Part shown: positions 1 to 10,627 of the stretch, piece by piece
Numbering within the stretch: position 1 is the first letter of the stretch
How the letters are laid out: each line of letters starts with the position of its first letter
Assembly (NCBI GenBank): GCA_006386115.1
Contig: VFIW01000044.1
Location: 302,758 to 366,757, forward strand
Direction of reading: 5' to 3'
Source: Globisporangium splendens
Lineage: Eukaryota > Oomycota > Peronosporomycetes > Pythiales > Pythiaceae
Length of the DNA stretch: 64,000 bases
Position numbers and translations under genes: made by a program
Notes under the pieces: model-generated
What the model was told of the DNA's origin: nothing
The model's database searches: none
What the model saw: the letters and a program-made list of their open reading frames with translations, nothing else

Positions 1-369
1 TGTAATGCAATAAGCAAGAAAAGCTGCATAACGCTTTTCACAAGAAGAGGCAGCCAGCTGGCTACACGTGCGAGTAATCACTCTGTTGGATAGCGCAGTG
101 GTGTGGCGGTGAGTGATCGCGTTTTGGATCAAAGTCTCTCTATTTCACTGGCAGCAAATCGATTCTCAGCCCCCACGATGCCTGATACTTCATATGGCAT
201 ACCAGAAGAACGGCAACGGTACCAAGTCGTGCTCTCTACAATCCAACGGAATGCAGACAGACAATATCACTTTTCATATAAATAAACACACTCATCAATC
301 AAGCGTCCACTATGCGCTAATGACAATCGCCCTCACCAAATCCTTATGCATGGCGACATCCCGTGGTGT

Positions 370-409
370 GATTTCCTGATTTCCTGATTTCCTGATTTCC
401 CGATTTCCC
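370..409. repeat. Five tandem 8-bp units (GATTTCCT/C)
   Basis: Three exact GATTTCCT units are followed by two GATTTCCC units. This is a simple minisatellite in non-coding sequence. Confidence 0.9.
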
Positions 410-2563
410 AACGCCACTTTACTTCCTTCAATTCTTTATGCTTCCTTTGTGCTTCCTGTCTGCTATCGTGAGAGCGTCTGTCTGCTTTATGGCATTTATG
501 GCGTCTCGCATGCATGTGTGTGTGTGTGTGTTTATTCATAAACGAGCAGTGGCGAGTTTAGAGAGAGGGAAAAAGTGGTGGTGCGACAAGCTTGAGGTGA
601 ACCCACGCAGCTTCATTCGCGTCGACCCTTTTGTTTTTATGTGGATATGCCACGTTAACGCCGCAACGATTGGCAGCCAGGCTTTTTCAAAAAAGAAAAC
701 AGATATGTACAGCACATGGTCCCACGCTTTTGATAATGAGTCGGTTTCTTTATCCTTGTGCTTGCGTTATGCCACACTCTGCACGAATAAATCTTGGCAT
801 GTCCGCACAAGTGCACATACTTATATTCTGAAGATGACGTCAATACCCAGGACTACGTCGTGTTCCTTACTGTCCAAACGCCGTGCGCAACCCATCGTCA
901 AGCCCCAAAGTCCCACCATGCTCCGGTTAACATGGGGATATGGAATACGATGTGTATAAAGAGCTGCATACCCACAGCAGTCTACCCATCCGTCCGTAGA
1001 GCTTTACGGCATACCTGACATTTATGCATGCGCACACACAATATAAATCAATATCACCCTTGCAATAACGAACGAAGGACAAACCCCACTCTTTTTATGA
1101 TATACGTGCACGTGATGACTTTGTGCGTCTTTATGGAAACGCCACCGAGAGACGCGCATCGTATAAAATGAGCATCGTCTGGTGCCATGCATACACTTGA
1201 AGGGGCAATTTTTACATGTGGTGACGACGGGATAAAGTCTCGTTTGTGCTTTCAATTGCAACAGCAATTGGAGGAGGGACGCCTTCTTTTATGTTTTTTA
1301 TGCACTCGAATGCAATTATGGGATCTGGAAACCTTAGTCACTTCAACGCGTACAAATGGCTTCGCAGGTCCACTGTCTGGTCATTGTGAACAGCGATCTC
1401 TTCACATTGTTCACTTTTCCCAGTCGTCAATTCATGCATTTTGTGCATTCTATTTTTTTCCTTTCTCACATGAATAAAGAAATTAGAAAAAAGAGCCGTT
1501 TCAAGATCCACATCATCAGGGGGTGAGTGCACACATTCTTTGAATTAATAGACCCACTTTCTATATATCTTGACGGCGATCCGACATGAAAGCCGATATG
1601 AAAGCAGCGTATCTCGTCATGTGGTAGCTTGATTAAATACGACAACGTGCAGATGCGAATCCCAAGGCATATAACTGAACCACGAGTTCGCAAAGTCGCA
1701 AGTGAGTTAGCTCTTAAGTTCGCGCTTCATTGCTGCTGTTTTTACAGTGATCGGTTGCAAAAGAAAGCGCGTTTCGTCATGCAGTTTGATTGAATACGGC
1801 AGTGTTATAAAATGCAAATCCCACGCGAAACTATACACACACGAGCCATCCGTTCGCGTGCTATTCAGAGGTATGTGTGTTGAGACAGATCTTATATGTA
1901 ACAAGTACCGTCAAAATGTCAAAATGGACAGCCCCAGTGGCCAGAGACGAGATGCCAGAGCCAAAAGAAGCACTGAAGCTTTTTTTAACTTGACGACTCA
2001 GCAGAGGATTTGCTGCATTTCGTGCGTGAGAAATAAAAAAATGGAAACTCGCTTTCTCAAACATGTATACGACTGCCGACCCTGTCTGCTTCAATATACG
2101 CGCAGAGTGAATAATGAATTCTGAAAGCGCCGTCTGCAAAATAAGTACACACGAATATATGGACACATCTGCCAGCAGCTGCAATATGCAGTCAATTGGA
2201 TGCGGTGGCCATTCTCGTTTGGATAGTCCTAAGTGACATATTTCCGAATTGAAAGCTGTGTTTACCAGCGGAATAGAGAAACGTTCTGTAATGTCGAGCA
2301 ACGGTTGCGCTCAAATGTGGTGCATTAATTTAGAGGATCCAGAGTTGCAATCAAGCAAAATTGCCCACAAAATCTGAATCAGACCGGGCGATGGTGCAGT
2401 GTAGAGAGTCAGTCCGCGTCCCCTCTCGCTCTGCTGCGTTGTTCCGTCCTCAGCCACGAGCAGACGACTTCACCTGGTCGCAGAAGCTCCTCACGCGCTC
2501 TGATTGGCGGAAATTGTGTCCCAGCACCACAACGCGACAATCACTCCGCTGAGTTCTTTCTCT

Positions 2564-2590
2564 CTTTCTTTCTTTCTTTCTTTCTTTCTT
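2564..2590. repeat. TTTC microsatellite
   Basis: Run of CTTT/TTTC units inside a longer pyrimidine tract (about 2553-2603). Confidence 0.9.
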
Positions 2591-3159
2591 CCCTCCTCTT
2601 CAATTCAATGTTTCGTGGCTTCATACAAACTGCAGTATTAAAATGTTGTGCACGCTCACTGCGGTGGGCAAAGCGTTCGGTCTATGCACCCAAGCAACGA
2701 TTGACAACGTGGCGACAGCATTTTTGCTGTACGGTATCCCTCAGTCTTTCATGTGCACATGGCCCTGTTGCGCACAGAACTCCGTACAATTCGCCTCGAG
2801 AATTATCACGCGCCATGTTATGTGAGCCAAAAAAGAGCTACGAGGGTTGCGGGTCACGTCCTGTTCGAGCCATTTGAAGTACAGTATGGAGCGCAGATCA
2901 AAGGGATAGGGCAACGCGTCTCATTGGCTGACCCGACAGAGAGAGCAAGTCGCGGGTTTGGGAAAACCAGCGGCCACCGTCCCCTTCTCGTCCTCAGCTA
3001 ACTTATATCAGTATCTTGACAGCACACAAGGTTGCCACACCACACGACAACACACACACACACAAGGCGGGCGGGCGGACGGACTGACTTGTCTGGGAAG
3101 GGGCGACGGAAGCGCCAGTTTTCCTGTTTGCCGAGCCGCGCTATTTGGCGCTGGCAGCA

Positions 3160-3208
3160 TCACTTCGCGAAAGAGAGGGAAGCGGTCAGGTGCTCCTCTA
3201 TATATTTA
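3160..3208 (+). promoter_or_regulatory. Probable core promoter of the GAF-like gene
   Basis: An initiator-like TCACTTC (3160-3166) resembles the oomycete YTCANTYY Inr. A TATATATTT stretch lies at about 3200-3207, shortly before the ATG at 3222. These are seen by eye only; the TATA-like run may be chance. Confidence 0.35.
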
Positions 3209-3221
3209 CAGAGACTGCAGA

Positions 3222-3358
3222 ATGGCGTCCAAGTACGGGTACGCGCTCAACTTCGACTGGAAGCACCCGTGGCCACGTGCGCCCGTGCCGGCGAACGAGG
3301 ACGAGCGGCTCGCGGAGCTCGCGCGCTACAACATCGTGGACTCGGAGCCGGACGAGAA
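3222..3358 (+). CDS. GAF-domain-like sensor protein, N-terminus only (cut by assembly gap)
   Basis: The ATG at 3222 opens a GC-rich frame of 45 residues that runs straight into the run of Ns. The last 20 or so residues (ERLAELARYNIVDSEPDE) resemble the segment that leads into the GAF domain of many sensor proteins, where the family pattern is ERLAALRRYDILDTPPEE. The domain itself would lie in the gap. I chose this start because codon bias and composition change sharply here; upstream in-frame residues are low quality. The product is probably a cytosolic ligand-binding or signalling protein, but that rests on one short motif. Its end lies in or just after the gap; an AATAAA near 3914-3919 could be its polyadenylation signal. 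Confidence 0.5.
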
Positions 3359-3770
3359 NNNNNNNNNNNNNNNNNNNNNNNNNNNNNNNNNNNNNNNNNN
3401 NNNNNNNNNNNNNNNNNNNNNNNNNNNNNNNNNNNNNNNNNNNNNNNNNNNNNNNNNNNNNNNNNNNNNNNNNNNNNNNNNNNNNNNNNNNNNNNNNNNN
3501 NNNNNNNNNNNNNNNNNNNNNNNNNNNNNNNNNNNNNNNNNNNNNNNNNNNNNNNNNNNNNNNNNNNNNNNNNNNNNNNNNNNNNNNNNNNNNNNNNNNN
3601 NNNNNNNNNNNNNNNNNNNNNNNNNNNNNNNNNNNNNNNNNNNNNNNNNNNNNNNNNNNNNNNNNNNNNNNNNNNNNNNNNNNNNNNNNNNNNNNNNNNN
3701 NNNNNNNNNNNNNNNNNNNNNNNNNNNNNNNNNNNNNNNNNNNNNNNNNNNNNNNNNNNNNNNNNNNNNN
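3359..3770. other. Assembly gap (412 Ns)
   Basis: Continuous N run. The true length is unknown, so the reading frame cannot be carried across it, and long frames spanning the gap are artefacts. Confidence 1.
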
Positions 3771-4545
3771 CAAGAGAGGAGCGCCGAGTGCCAAGTGGAT
3801 GCAGTTTGCGTGCTGCCTCTTGTCTGTTTTTTTTTTACTACTTGACTGCCGACTCCATGTTATCATCCCCAAGTGCCCACAAACGCCATTCCAGAAACAA
3901 GACAAGAAAAAACAATAAAGGAATGGAGAGAATGGGCCACGTTTGCGTGCCTTTTGTGAAAAATACAAGTGCCTTCTCTATCATATCATAGTGCTTCTTC
4001 TCCTTTGTCAAATGATGCGGTGTGTCGGATGTGAAATGCATTCTTGATCGACGCGTGCGGCAGCAGATGGCGCAGCCTTTATCATAGAGCGTGCGACAAA
4101 GACCCAGACACATCGCTTGCTCTACAGAGTGTGCTGCGTGGATACGCACAAGTATACACATATACAGAACACAAAGACACGGCGCTTTATTCAATGCACA
4201 GCTTCCCTCTCTAAAAGTAACAGCGCGCATGTTGCGGCGCTGCTTGTTCCTCATGCATATTGTCGCGTGCATGCAGGAAGCTGGAAGAGTTCCATGTTGC
4301 CGAAGAGAACTTTGCCGCTCAGCAGGCTGGACTCCTGCGCACTTAGAGAAGCCTGTGTGAATGAATACACTTCCATATATAATAAGTATCGAGCATGCCT
4401 TTCTGAAAATAGTCGATCTTTGAACGCCGCAATCGCCATAATATAACGGACAGGTGCTTTATGACAGCAGGACTTGAGCACTGCGCACACAGCTCAAGCG
4501 GCGCACACCAGTGGCCACCAAAGCGTATCGATTTCTCTCAGCATA
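3771..4545. other. Post-gap tail of the GAF-like gene and intergenic spacer
   Basis: The first about 75 bases after the gap could be the C-terminal codons or 3' UTR of the GAF-like gene; no frame is favoured. An AATAAA occurs around 3914. The rest shows no coding signal up to the ATG at 4546. Confidence 0.5.
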
Positions 4546-6238
4546 ATGGCGGCGACCATGGCCATGTCTGAGCTCGACGACGACGGACTGCCGCCGCGAC
4601 TGTCGCTTTCCTTAACGCGCACGGAGACGACGCTCGACGACGACGAGCAACTCCAGCGCGATGTGGCATCAGCAAAGAGCAGCGACAGCAGTGTGTGGAT
4701 CACGCGCGGCATGACGTCGGCGCAGATCCACGAGACGTTCCTGAGCGCCGAGCACTTTGTGTCCGTCGTGCTCTCGCGGCTGCAGAAGGACCCGGTGTCC
4801 GTGGACCCGGCCATGTGGACGCTCCAGGACCAGACCAACAAGCTCTGGGCGCTCAAGCAGCAGGCGCTGCTGGGCTCGTGCGAGGAATCGCGCGGCACGA
4901 AGGAGTACGCGCAGGCCGCGCGTTCTGCAGGCGGCAGCGGCGTCAGAGAGGCGGGCGGTGGGTGCCTCTGGCTTCCCTGCTGCTTCCGCATGATGGGCGA
5001 AAGCAAACTGTGAGTGTCCATATTCTTTTTGTCTCTATGTGTGCTTTATTGAAGCTTGTGTGTTTGTTCTTGCATATAGGAAATTGTGGCAAAATCTTGG
5101 AGACATGCCGTCCGAACAGGCGAAAGTGTGGTTTGTGCAGATCGTGACGGACATCGCACCTGAGTGGCGCAATCCACTGCGCACCGACTCGGCATTGCTG
5201 GTCAGTGACCTTGAATATGCCTTGGCTCATGCGTCGTTGTGCTTGTGTAAGCCTGAGTCATTTATGTATAACGCAGCGCACGTGGACACCGGACAATGAG
5301 AGCGATCAGTGCACGATCTGCGACGAAGCGTTCACGTTCCTCAATCGCCGCCACCATGTAAGCCCTTGGAGCTTTCTTTATAGCCTTTGTATCGTTTTGG
5401 ATTGCTTTATGCTCTGGGTTTTTGTGCTAGTGTCGCCGCTGTCTGAACCTAGTGTGTGCAGTCTGCTCGCCGCACGCGATGCCGCTGCGCGTATTCACGC
5501 AGAATGCAACAGCGACGCGGCAGCGCATTTGCGTCACGTGCTTTAAGGAAATGGAGCAGATCTCGCAGTCTCAAGCGCAGCACGCAAAGGAAAGCCACAC
5601 GCGGCGCGTGATGTCGCTCAGCGAGCCCACGGACGAAGACTCGCTGAGCCAGCGCCGCATACCCGTATTCCGAGGACCAGGACGACGAAGCAGCAGACGC
5701 CAATGGCGTCGAGACCAAACAGCAAGCAACAACCTCATTGACGCCATCGTCGTCGTTCCTGTCATCGGCGACGGTCCACAGTGGCGTGCTCGACTTTTTC
5801 CACGGCTCGGGGTTCCGCAAGGCGTGGCACCAGTACTTCTTCGTGCTGCTCATCCGCAAGGGCTCGCTCGGCATGTTTCTCCAAGCACAGGACCACGTCG
5901 AGCAGAAGAAACGACCTGCAGCGGTTTTTAAGCTCTCCGGGTACTCGCTGCGCGTCAAGTCGCAGAAGCGCCGTCCGCACCAGTTCCGCGTCTCGCACCC
6001 GACGAAGAAGGCGCTGCAGTTCGCGGCCACGTCCATCGCCGAGATGAACGCGTGGATCACGCAGTTCACCAAGGCCATCGACATGGCGAATGAATTGGAG
6101 GCGATGGCGTCGCTCTCCCGGGCGACAACGACGAAATCTGCCGTAGTGACCTCGGCGCCACTGCCTGAAAACGACTTTACCCAAGTTGGCAATGAAAATG
6201 GAAATGGATATGACGATGGCGAGAATGACGAAGAGTAA
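4546..6238 (+). CDS. ACBP-FYVE-PH domain protein (three introns, apparent frameshift)
   Basis: Introns are inferred at 5010-5079, 5201-5276 and 5358-5430, each GT-AG and each restoring the frame. Residues about 60-185 look like an acyl-CoA-binding domain: LWALKQQALLGSC matches the family's LYGLYKQATxGDC, and after the first intron KLWQNLGDMPSEQAK matches KWxAWxxLxGMSxEEA. A FYVE zinc finger follows (WTPDNESDQCTICDEAF, then RRHHCRRC across intron 3). The C-terminal part is a PH domain (FRKAWHQYFFVLL to MNAWITQFTKAI). FYVE binds PI3P on endosomes and PH binds phosphoinositides, so a membrane-lipid adaptor role is likely. The FYVE part and PH part are in different frames: a one-base shift is needed between about 5645 and 5690, with no credible intron there. 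This is either an assembly error or a real lesion. An in-frame ATG at 4474 would add 24 unlikely residues. Confidence 0.8.
5010..5079 (+). other. Intron 1 of the ACBP-FYVE-PH gene
   Basis: GTGAGT donor and CATATAG acceptor, 70 bp, phase 2. Splicing joins the two halves of the ACBP-like domain in frame. Confidence 0.8.
5201..5276 (+). other. Intron 2 of the ACBP-FYVE-PH gene
   Basis: GTCAGT donor and ACGCAG acceptor, 76 bp, phase 0. Splicing places the WTPD stretch of the FYVE domain in frame. A GTGTAAG further in is an alternative donor but breaks the frame. Confidence 0.7.
5358..5430 (+). other. Intron 3 of the ACBP-FYVE-PH gene
   Basis: GTAAGC donor and TGCTAG acceptor, 73 bp, phase 0. 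It interrupts the FYVE core exactly between the two histidines and the next cysteine; splicing gives RRHHCRRC. Confidence 0.9.
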
Positions 6239-7066
6239 CATTTGCAATAACATGCATATTCATACCGTCACAAACGCGGCATGTGTGCTTATGGAGCTTT
6301 GTTTCATATATTGTTGAGATTTCATCGAGTTGCAGCAAATGTTGAAGTTGTTGATTTGCTGCTGACAGACGTATCTGAGAATTGCAAGATTCGGTTGCAA
6401 CGAGTTGTCGCATACACATCACGCGTGTTGAATGCTTCGATACTGTAGGCACGTGTCCCATGCGCATCATGTTGTTCGACATATTTGCTTGCTTGTCTGC
6501 AAATTTGCTGCATGTGCGCTTTGTCTGATTTGCACATCGCGCGTGTCGAAGATGGAAAACGAATGTGAAAATGCTGCTGGTCATACTCTTGATATTAGAA
6601 ACCCGTTCACACTCATTGCGACGTACTCCATGAAAGGCTCCTACTGCTTTCCTATTTGACACTGCTACAAACAACCAATTCAAAAAAAAAAACTCAGCTG
6701 AAAATGGAAATATACTGAGAGGGAGATAAAGACCCTCCTCTTGTGCTTCACTACGGTACTTACTAATAAAACTTGCTTTTGCTTCTCTTGTACAAACTTG
6801 TTGGTGTCCTTGCAAATACTCCCCGCGGTGTCCCTCGCGTGCACTTGTGTGTGTGTTTATATATACTCTTCGCCACGCGCTCCTTTTATTGATACAAGTG
6901 TAATATGGAATCACGCGCCGTCGAATATGCTGCCGCTTCGTATTTTTTTCAGAATTGCACACACTTATCACACTTGCCGAAAGAACCGCGGAGAATAAGT
7001 TGGGGGTGGTGGTGCTTGAGTAAATAAAACAGGTTTTCTTCTTCCAAAACTGGACGCGCGCACTCT
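6239..7066. other. Intergenic region between convergent genes
   Basis: No coding signal seen. It contains the 3' ends of the ACBP-FYVE-PH gene (plus) and of the His/Tyr-rich gene (minus). AT-rich, with an A run near 6683-6692 and a TG run near 6848. Confidence 0.6.
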
Positions 7067-7603
7067 TTACTCCGCGACGTACACGCCTCGACTCACGCCG
7101 ACGGGCGCATTCACGACGCACGAAAAGAACTCGACGGTCTGGTTGCTCTGTGTCACCAGGACTCTTCCCGATGGAGTCTTGCCGGTCTCCCACAAACTGA
7201 GCGCGATGGGAGTAGGCACGGTCGGCACCGTCGTCATCTCGGGAGAGCCCGACGACGAAGCGAAGCTGTACTCGTCCAGATCGTCCATGTCGTCGCCGTA
7301 GTAGCCGTCCTGCGACGACGACGCCGTGGACGAGCCCGAGTGGTAGTAGTGCGCACCGTCGTAGTACTGGTTACTCGTGCTGTAGTACTCGGCGTAGCTG
7401 CGCGCGTGGTGATGGCCATAGCTCTGCTGCGACTTGAGCGGCGGCGAGTAGTGGTGGTGCGCGCGGTGGTGGTCGTCGTAGCCGCCGTACTTGGTGGGCG
7501 AGTACGCAGCCGCCGAGCTCTGCTGGTGGTGGTGGCTCGGACTGCCGTACCCGCCACTCTGGTTGTAACTATTGTGGCGAGAATACCGCGGACTTGCGTA
7601 CAT
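7067..7603 (-). CDS. His/Tyr/Ser/Gly-rich hypothetical protein
   Basis: The frame encodes 178 residues from the ATG at 7603 (MYASPRYSRHNSYNQSGG). Upstream in-frame sequence, up to an ATG at 7747, is ordinary spacer with a different composition. The first about 125 residues are low complexity, with runs such as SHHHQQSS, HHRAHHHYSPP and many YY or YG pairs. Next comes an acidic patch (DDMDDLDEY). The last about 50 residues are ordinary globular sequence (IALSLWETGKTPSGRVLV). No signal peptide or membrane segment is visible. The conserved-looking C-terminus suggests a real gene with a disordered prion-like N-terminal region. I do not recognise a family. The product could be an RNA-granule type protein, but nothing in the sequence proves it. 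Confidence 0.6.
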   Translation of the reverse strand: MYASPRYSRHNSYNQSGGYGSPSHHHQQSSAAAYSPTKYGGYDDHHRAHHHYSPPLKSQQSYGHHHARSYAEYYSTSNQYYDGAHYYHSGSSTASSSQDGYYGDDMDDLDEYSFASSSGSPEMTTVPTVPTPIALSLWETGKTPSGRVLVTQSNQTVEFFSCVVNAPVGVSRGVYVAE

Positions 7604-10600
7604 CCTTGCTGACTTATTTATTGCGTGTGATTGACCTTGCTTTTTCTGGAATGCGAGCGCAGCGCGAGCGACAAGCACGAAAAATGCTGGTTTGTTGGCA
7701 AGCAAACCCCTACGCACATGCGGCGGCGCAAGAAACAGCAAGAACAAGCAAACAGAGAGAGAGAGAGAGACCTATTTTTCGTGTTGAGAGGGAAGAGAAG
7801 GGAAAGGAAGGAAAGAGGGGAGGGGAGGCAAGTAATTTACACTGCGTAGCTTACGGATATAAATGTACCACGCACTGGGCGGAGTGAGAGTGAGCTAGCC
7901 CGACCCCTTGCTGACCAGTTTGCTTGTGTGTGTGGTGGTTTGTTTTATGTGAACAAGCTTTGGAGCCCAGCTGCTGCAAGAAATTCAGTGCGAAGTAATT
8001 TATGGAAGGGTAGCGTCTGGGTGATGCGTTCTGTAACGTTGGCTTGTGGAATTTGAGACCAATTTTCTCACGAGACAAATGGAACCTGCAAGTAATTTAA
8101 ACAAAAGCAAACATTTCGCATTTGCTAGGCGGTGGCCACTTTGGCATCTTTAAATTCCTGCGAGAGGGAGCGAAGGAAAATATAAAAAAAGACAAGCGAA
8201 CGAGAGAAAGAGCGCGCAAGGCTCCTCCGTTGTGACGTTGTGCCGTCTGGGTCGGAAAGACAAAGGACGCATGATACGCGATTCGGATTGGCTGAAATGC
8301 ATGCTGTTTGACACTTTCTCTGGCACAGCAGCGCCTTTATCTTCGATTTTCTTTCTGTATAAACGAATAAACACACGTGTGGCTCGGATGTCATCATGAG
8401 CGGGAGAAGACAAACAAGAAGCAAGTGTCTTTGTGCACAAATGGCATGTTCAACTCGTTTGCTTGTGGCTTGCAGGCGTTTTCTTTTTTGCAGCACCTGG
8501 TGCGTGCCTGACCCCACAACACGCAAAGATTGCGGAAGGGACAAAGACCTGAACTTGCATTTGAGCCAAGGATGCAACAATATGCGCACAGTACAGCAAA
8601 ACAGCATGTGCTTGTCTGTTGACTCGTTCGCACTTCTACATGCAGACGGCTAAGGTAAATCCGTGCAGCGCGCTTGCAATGGACGTTGAAGTTCCATATT
8701 TCCTGGATTGATGTGCATTATCGCAATTTCACACGCATATTCGGTTCAGATTCGAGATGAGAAGGTCCCACGCTCCACGTGAACCAGTCATATCGAGTGC
8801 GCTCCAAGCAGTCTTGCCAGCCAAGAAATGTGTGGACAGCGACCGCGATGGTCGCAATTGCTTGGTTGTCTGCAAGATGCAGGCAATTGCTGCTTGCTTT
8901 GTTGCAGAGTTTGTCGACTGGTAGCAAACGCGCCACAACTTGGACACCTCGACCATGATGCCATCGATAAACGAGTAGGGGTAATTTATCCTTTTCAGCA
9001 AGCTGGGTGTGTGATCCATCTGTTGTGACAGACAACGGAGGGAGGAGACCGATCATCATACAAACCTCAAGTCACATTGCAATCCGAGAAGGGGTGAGTC
9101 ACGTCTCCAAATTATTCGTTTGTTTTCACCCACAAAAAGAGACTCACCGACTAACTCAGGTGATTTGTTTGGATAGATCGCCTCAGATCTGAACCCGCTG
9201 CTGGTTCCCATACGGGACATAACAGAGACATGCTGTAATCTACTGTACCGTAAAATACACTACCCGTACACTATAATACGACGACATCAGTTCCCTTGTC
9301 GTAATGAATTTTACAGTAAAGGATGCATCACACTAACAAAACATCCAGAATCAGCATCGACGTTCCAGATTCTTTGCGTTCCATAACCGAAAGACAAAGA
9401 TAATAAAAAAAAAAAACTTGATTTTCTGGAATGGAGCAGCAACAAAACCAGTGTGGACCACATACGAGAAGTGCTGCTCTGTCTACCACACATCGAACAC
9501 AAAAGGTTCTCATATTTAGTGGGTTGACGCCAACATCAAAGCAGGAACACCTCAAATGCAACAGGATAATGCAGTCAAACGAAACAATAGTTTTGACAGG
9601 GTATGCGAAGGCAAAGGAGTCTTACACAGAGAACACACTCTTTGAGACTGTCAGCAGCGTGCGACAAAAGTCAAGTGCATCCAAGTCAACTTGATGCAGA
9701 AGGTTTCGGTGAGCAACAGCGTTCTGCGATACCCACGCATTGCCCAATGTGGCTGCCATCCAGCCTGCGCCATGCATGCACGCGTAATAGACAACGTATG
9801 ACGGGCGCATCAAGCCATTTGGAATGCTTCTGCAAGTTTGCGTCGAGCGTTGGGACGTCTTCAAGCATGGACTTGCGTGATTGTCTCCTATGGCTTGCAA
9901 CACGACGGACGCGAAATGCGCCATGCAGGATAGACAACCTCCAGCCAAAGCCGTTTCGATTGCCTCTGCGTGTGTGTAAGCATGCTTCGGTCGCTTGTTA
10001 TGCATGTTTGCGTAAATTGTTGGGACCTGCGCCTCGAGCGCATATTTGGCAGGACGTGATAGATAGGACTTCGGCTCAATTGCGTGTCCTTTCGCCCCAC
10101 GCTACCGGCAAAGAACTGACAACTCGCTCCAATCATCTGTGAGCCGTCAAAGTTGAATTGCTACAAGCTGAAGAAGCGCTCACGCATTTCGGATCGCTTA
10201 GTTGAACGCGACTTGCTCGCTGTTTTATGCCAAAGTAGCTCACGCAGGTACCGCTTGACCAACTGCACGCCTGCAGCGTCAATGTGATAGAAAGAAAGCA
10301 AACGAGTGAGTTTGTCGTGGTCAGTTTAAGTAGCAAACTCGACGTAAATGAAAGACTCGCAACTAGTAACAGTTCTACGCGGTGCAGGTGAAGCTGCATG
10401 TCGAAGTTGCCATTTGCTTGTCAAAAAAAGAGAATGCGGATCACTCGGTGCAAAATGATGGTGGCGGTTCAGCAACTTCTGGTGAAAAAAAAAGAAGAAA
10501 GATTCGTAAATGCTCCATTTACTCATCGACCGAATGTCCATCTGTAAAGGACATTCTCTCCATGCCGCCTCATTATCATAAACTCCACAAACAGCAGACC

Positions 10601-10627
10601 CCGGCAGAATAAAGTCAAAAACAGACC
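7604..10627. other. Intergenic region with a degraded, gene-like stretch (about 8.7-10.3 kb)
   Basis: A GA-rich run (about 7756-7775 and 7790-7835) lies in the upstream region of the minus-strand gene. From about 10300 down to 9620 and 9060 down to 8720 the minus strand shows several partial frames with protein-like composition, for example the 127-residue frame 9622-10005. They are broken by stops and no domain is recognisable, so this could be a decayed transposon or gene. Nothing else is supported. Confidence 0.4.

Larger units (their letters stand above)
1..3221. other. Intergenic region without a convincing gene
   Basis: Open frames here are short, overlap on all strands and lack recognisable domains or the GC-rich codon bias of the real genes in the window. 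It holds simple repeats (8-bp units at 370-409, a TG run near 516-531, a TTTC run near 2564-2590, a CA run near 3050-3064). Positions about 1615-1690 and 1777-1850 are an imperfect direct repeat, sharing a stretch like TTGATTRAATACG followed by AATCCCA. The last 100 bases before 3222 belong to the promoter of the next gene. Confidence 0.6.

Noticed and set aside
438..959. 173-codon frame near the left edge
   Set aside because: No coding bias, crosses a TG microsatellite, no homology recognised.
2958..3845. Frames spanning the N gap as single proteins
   Set aside because: The gap size is not trustworthy, so frame continuity is an artefact.
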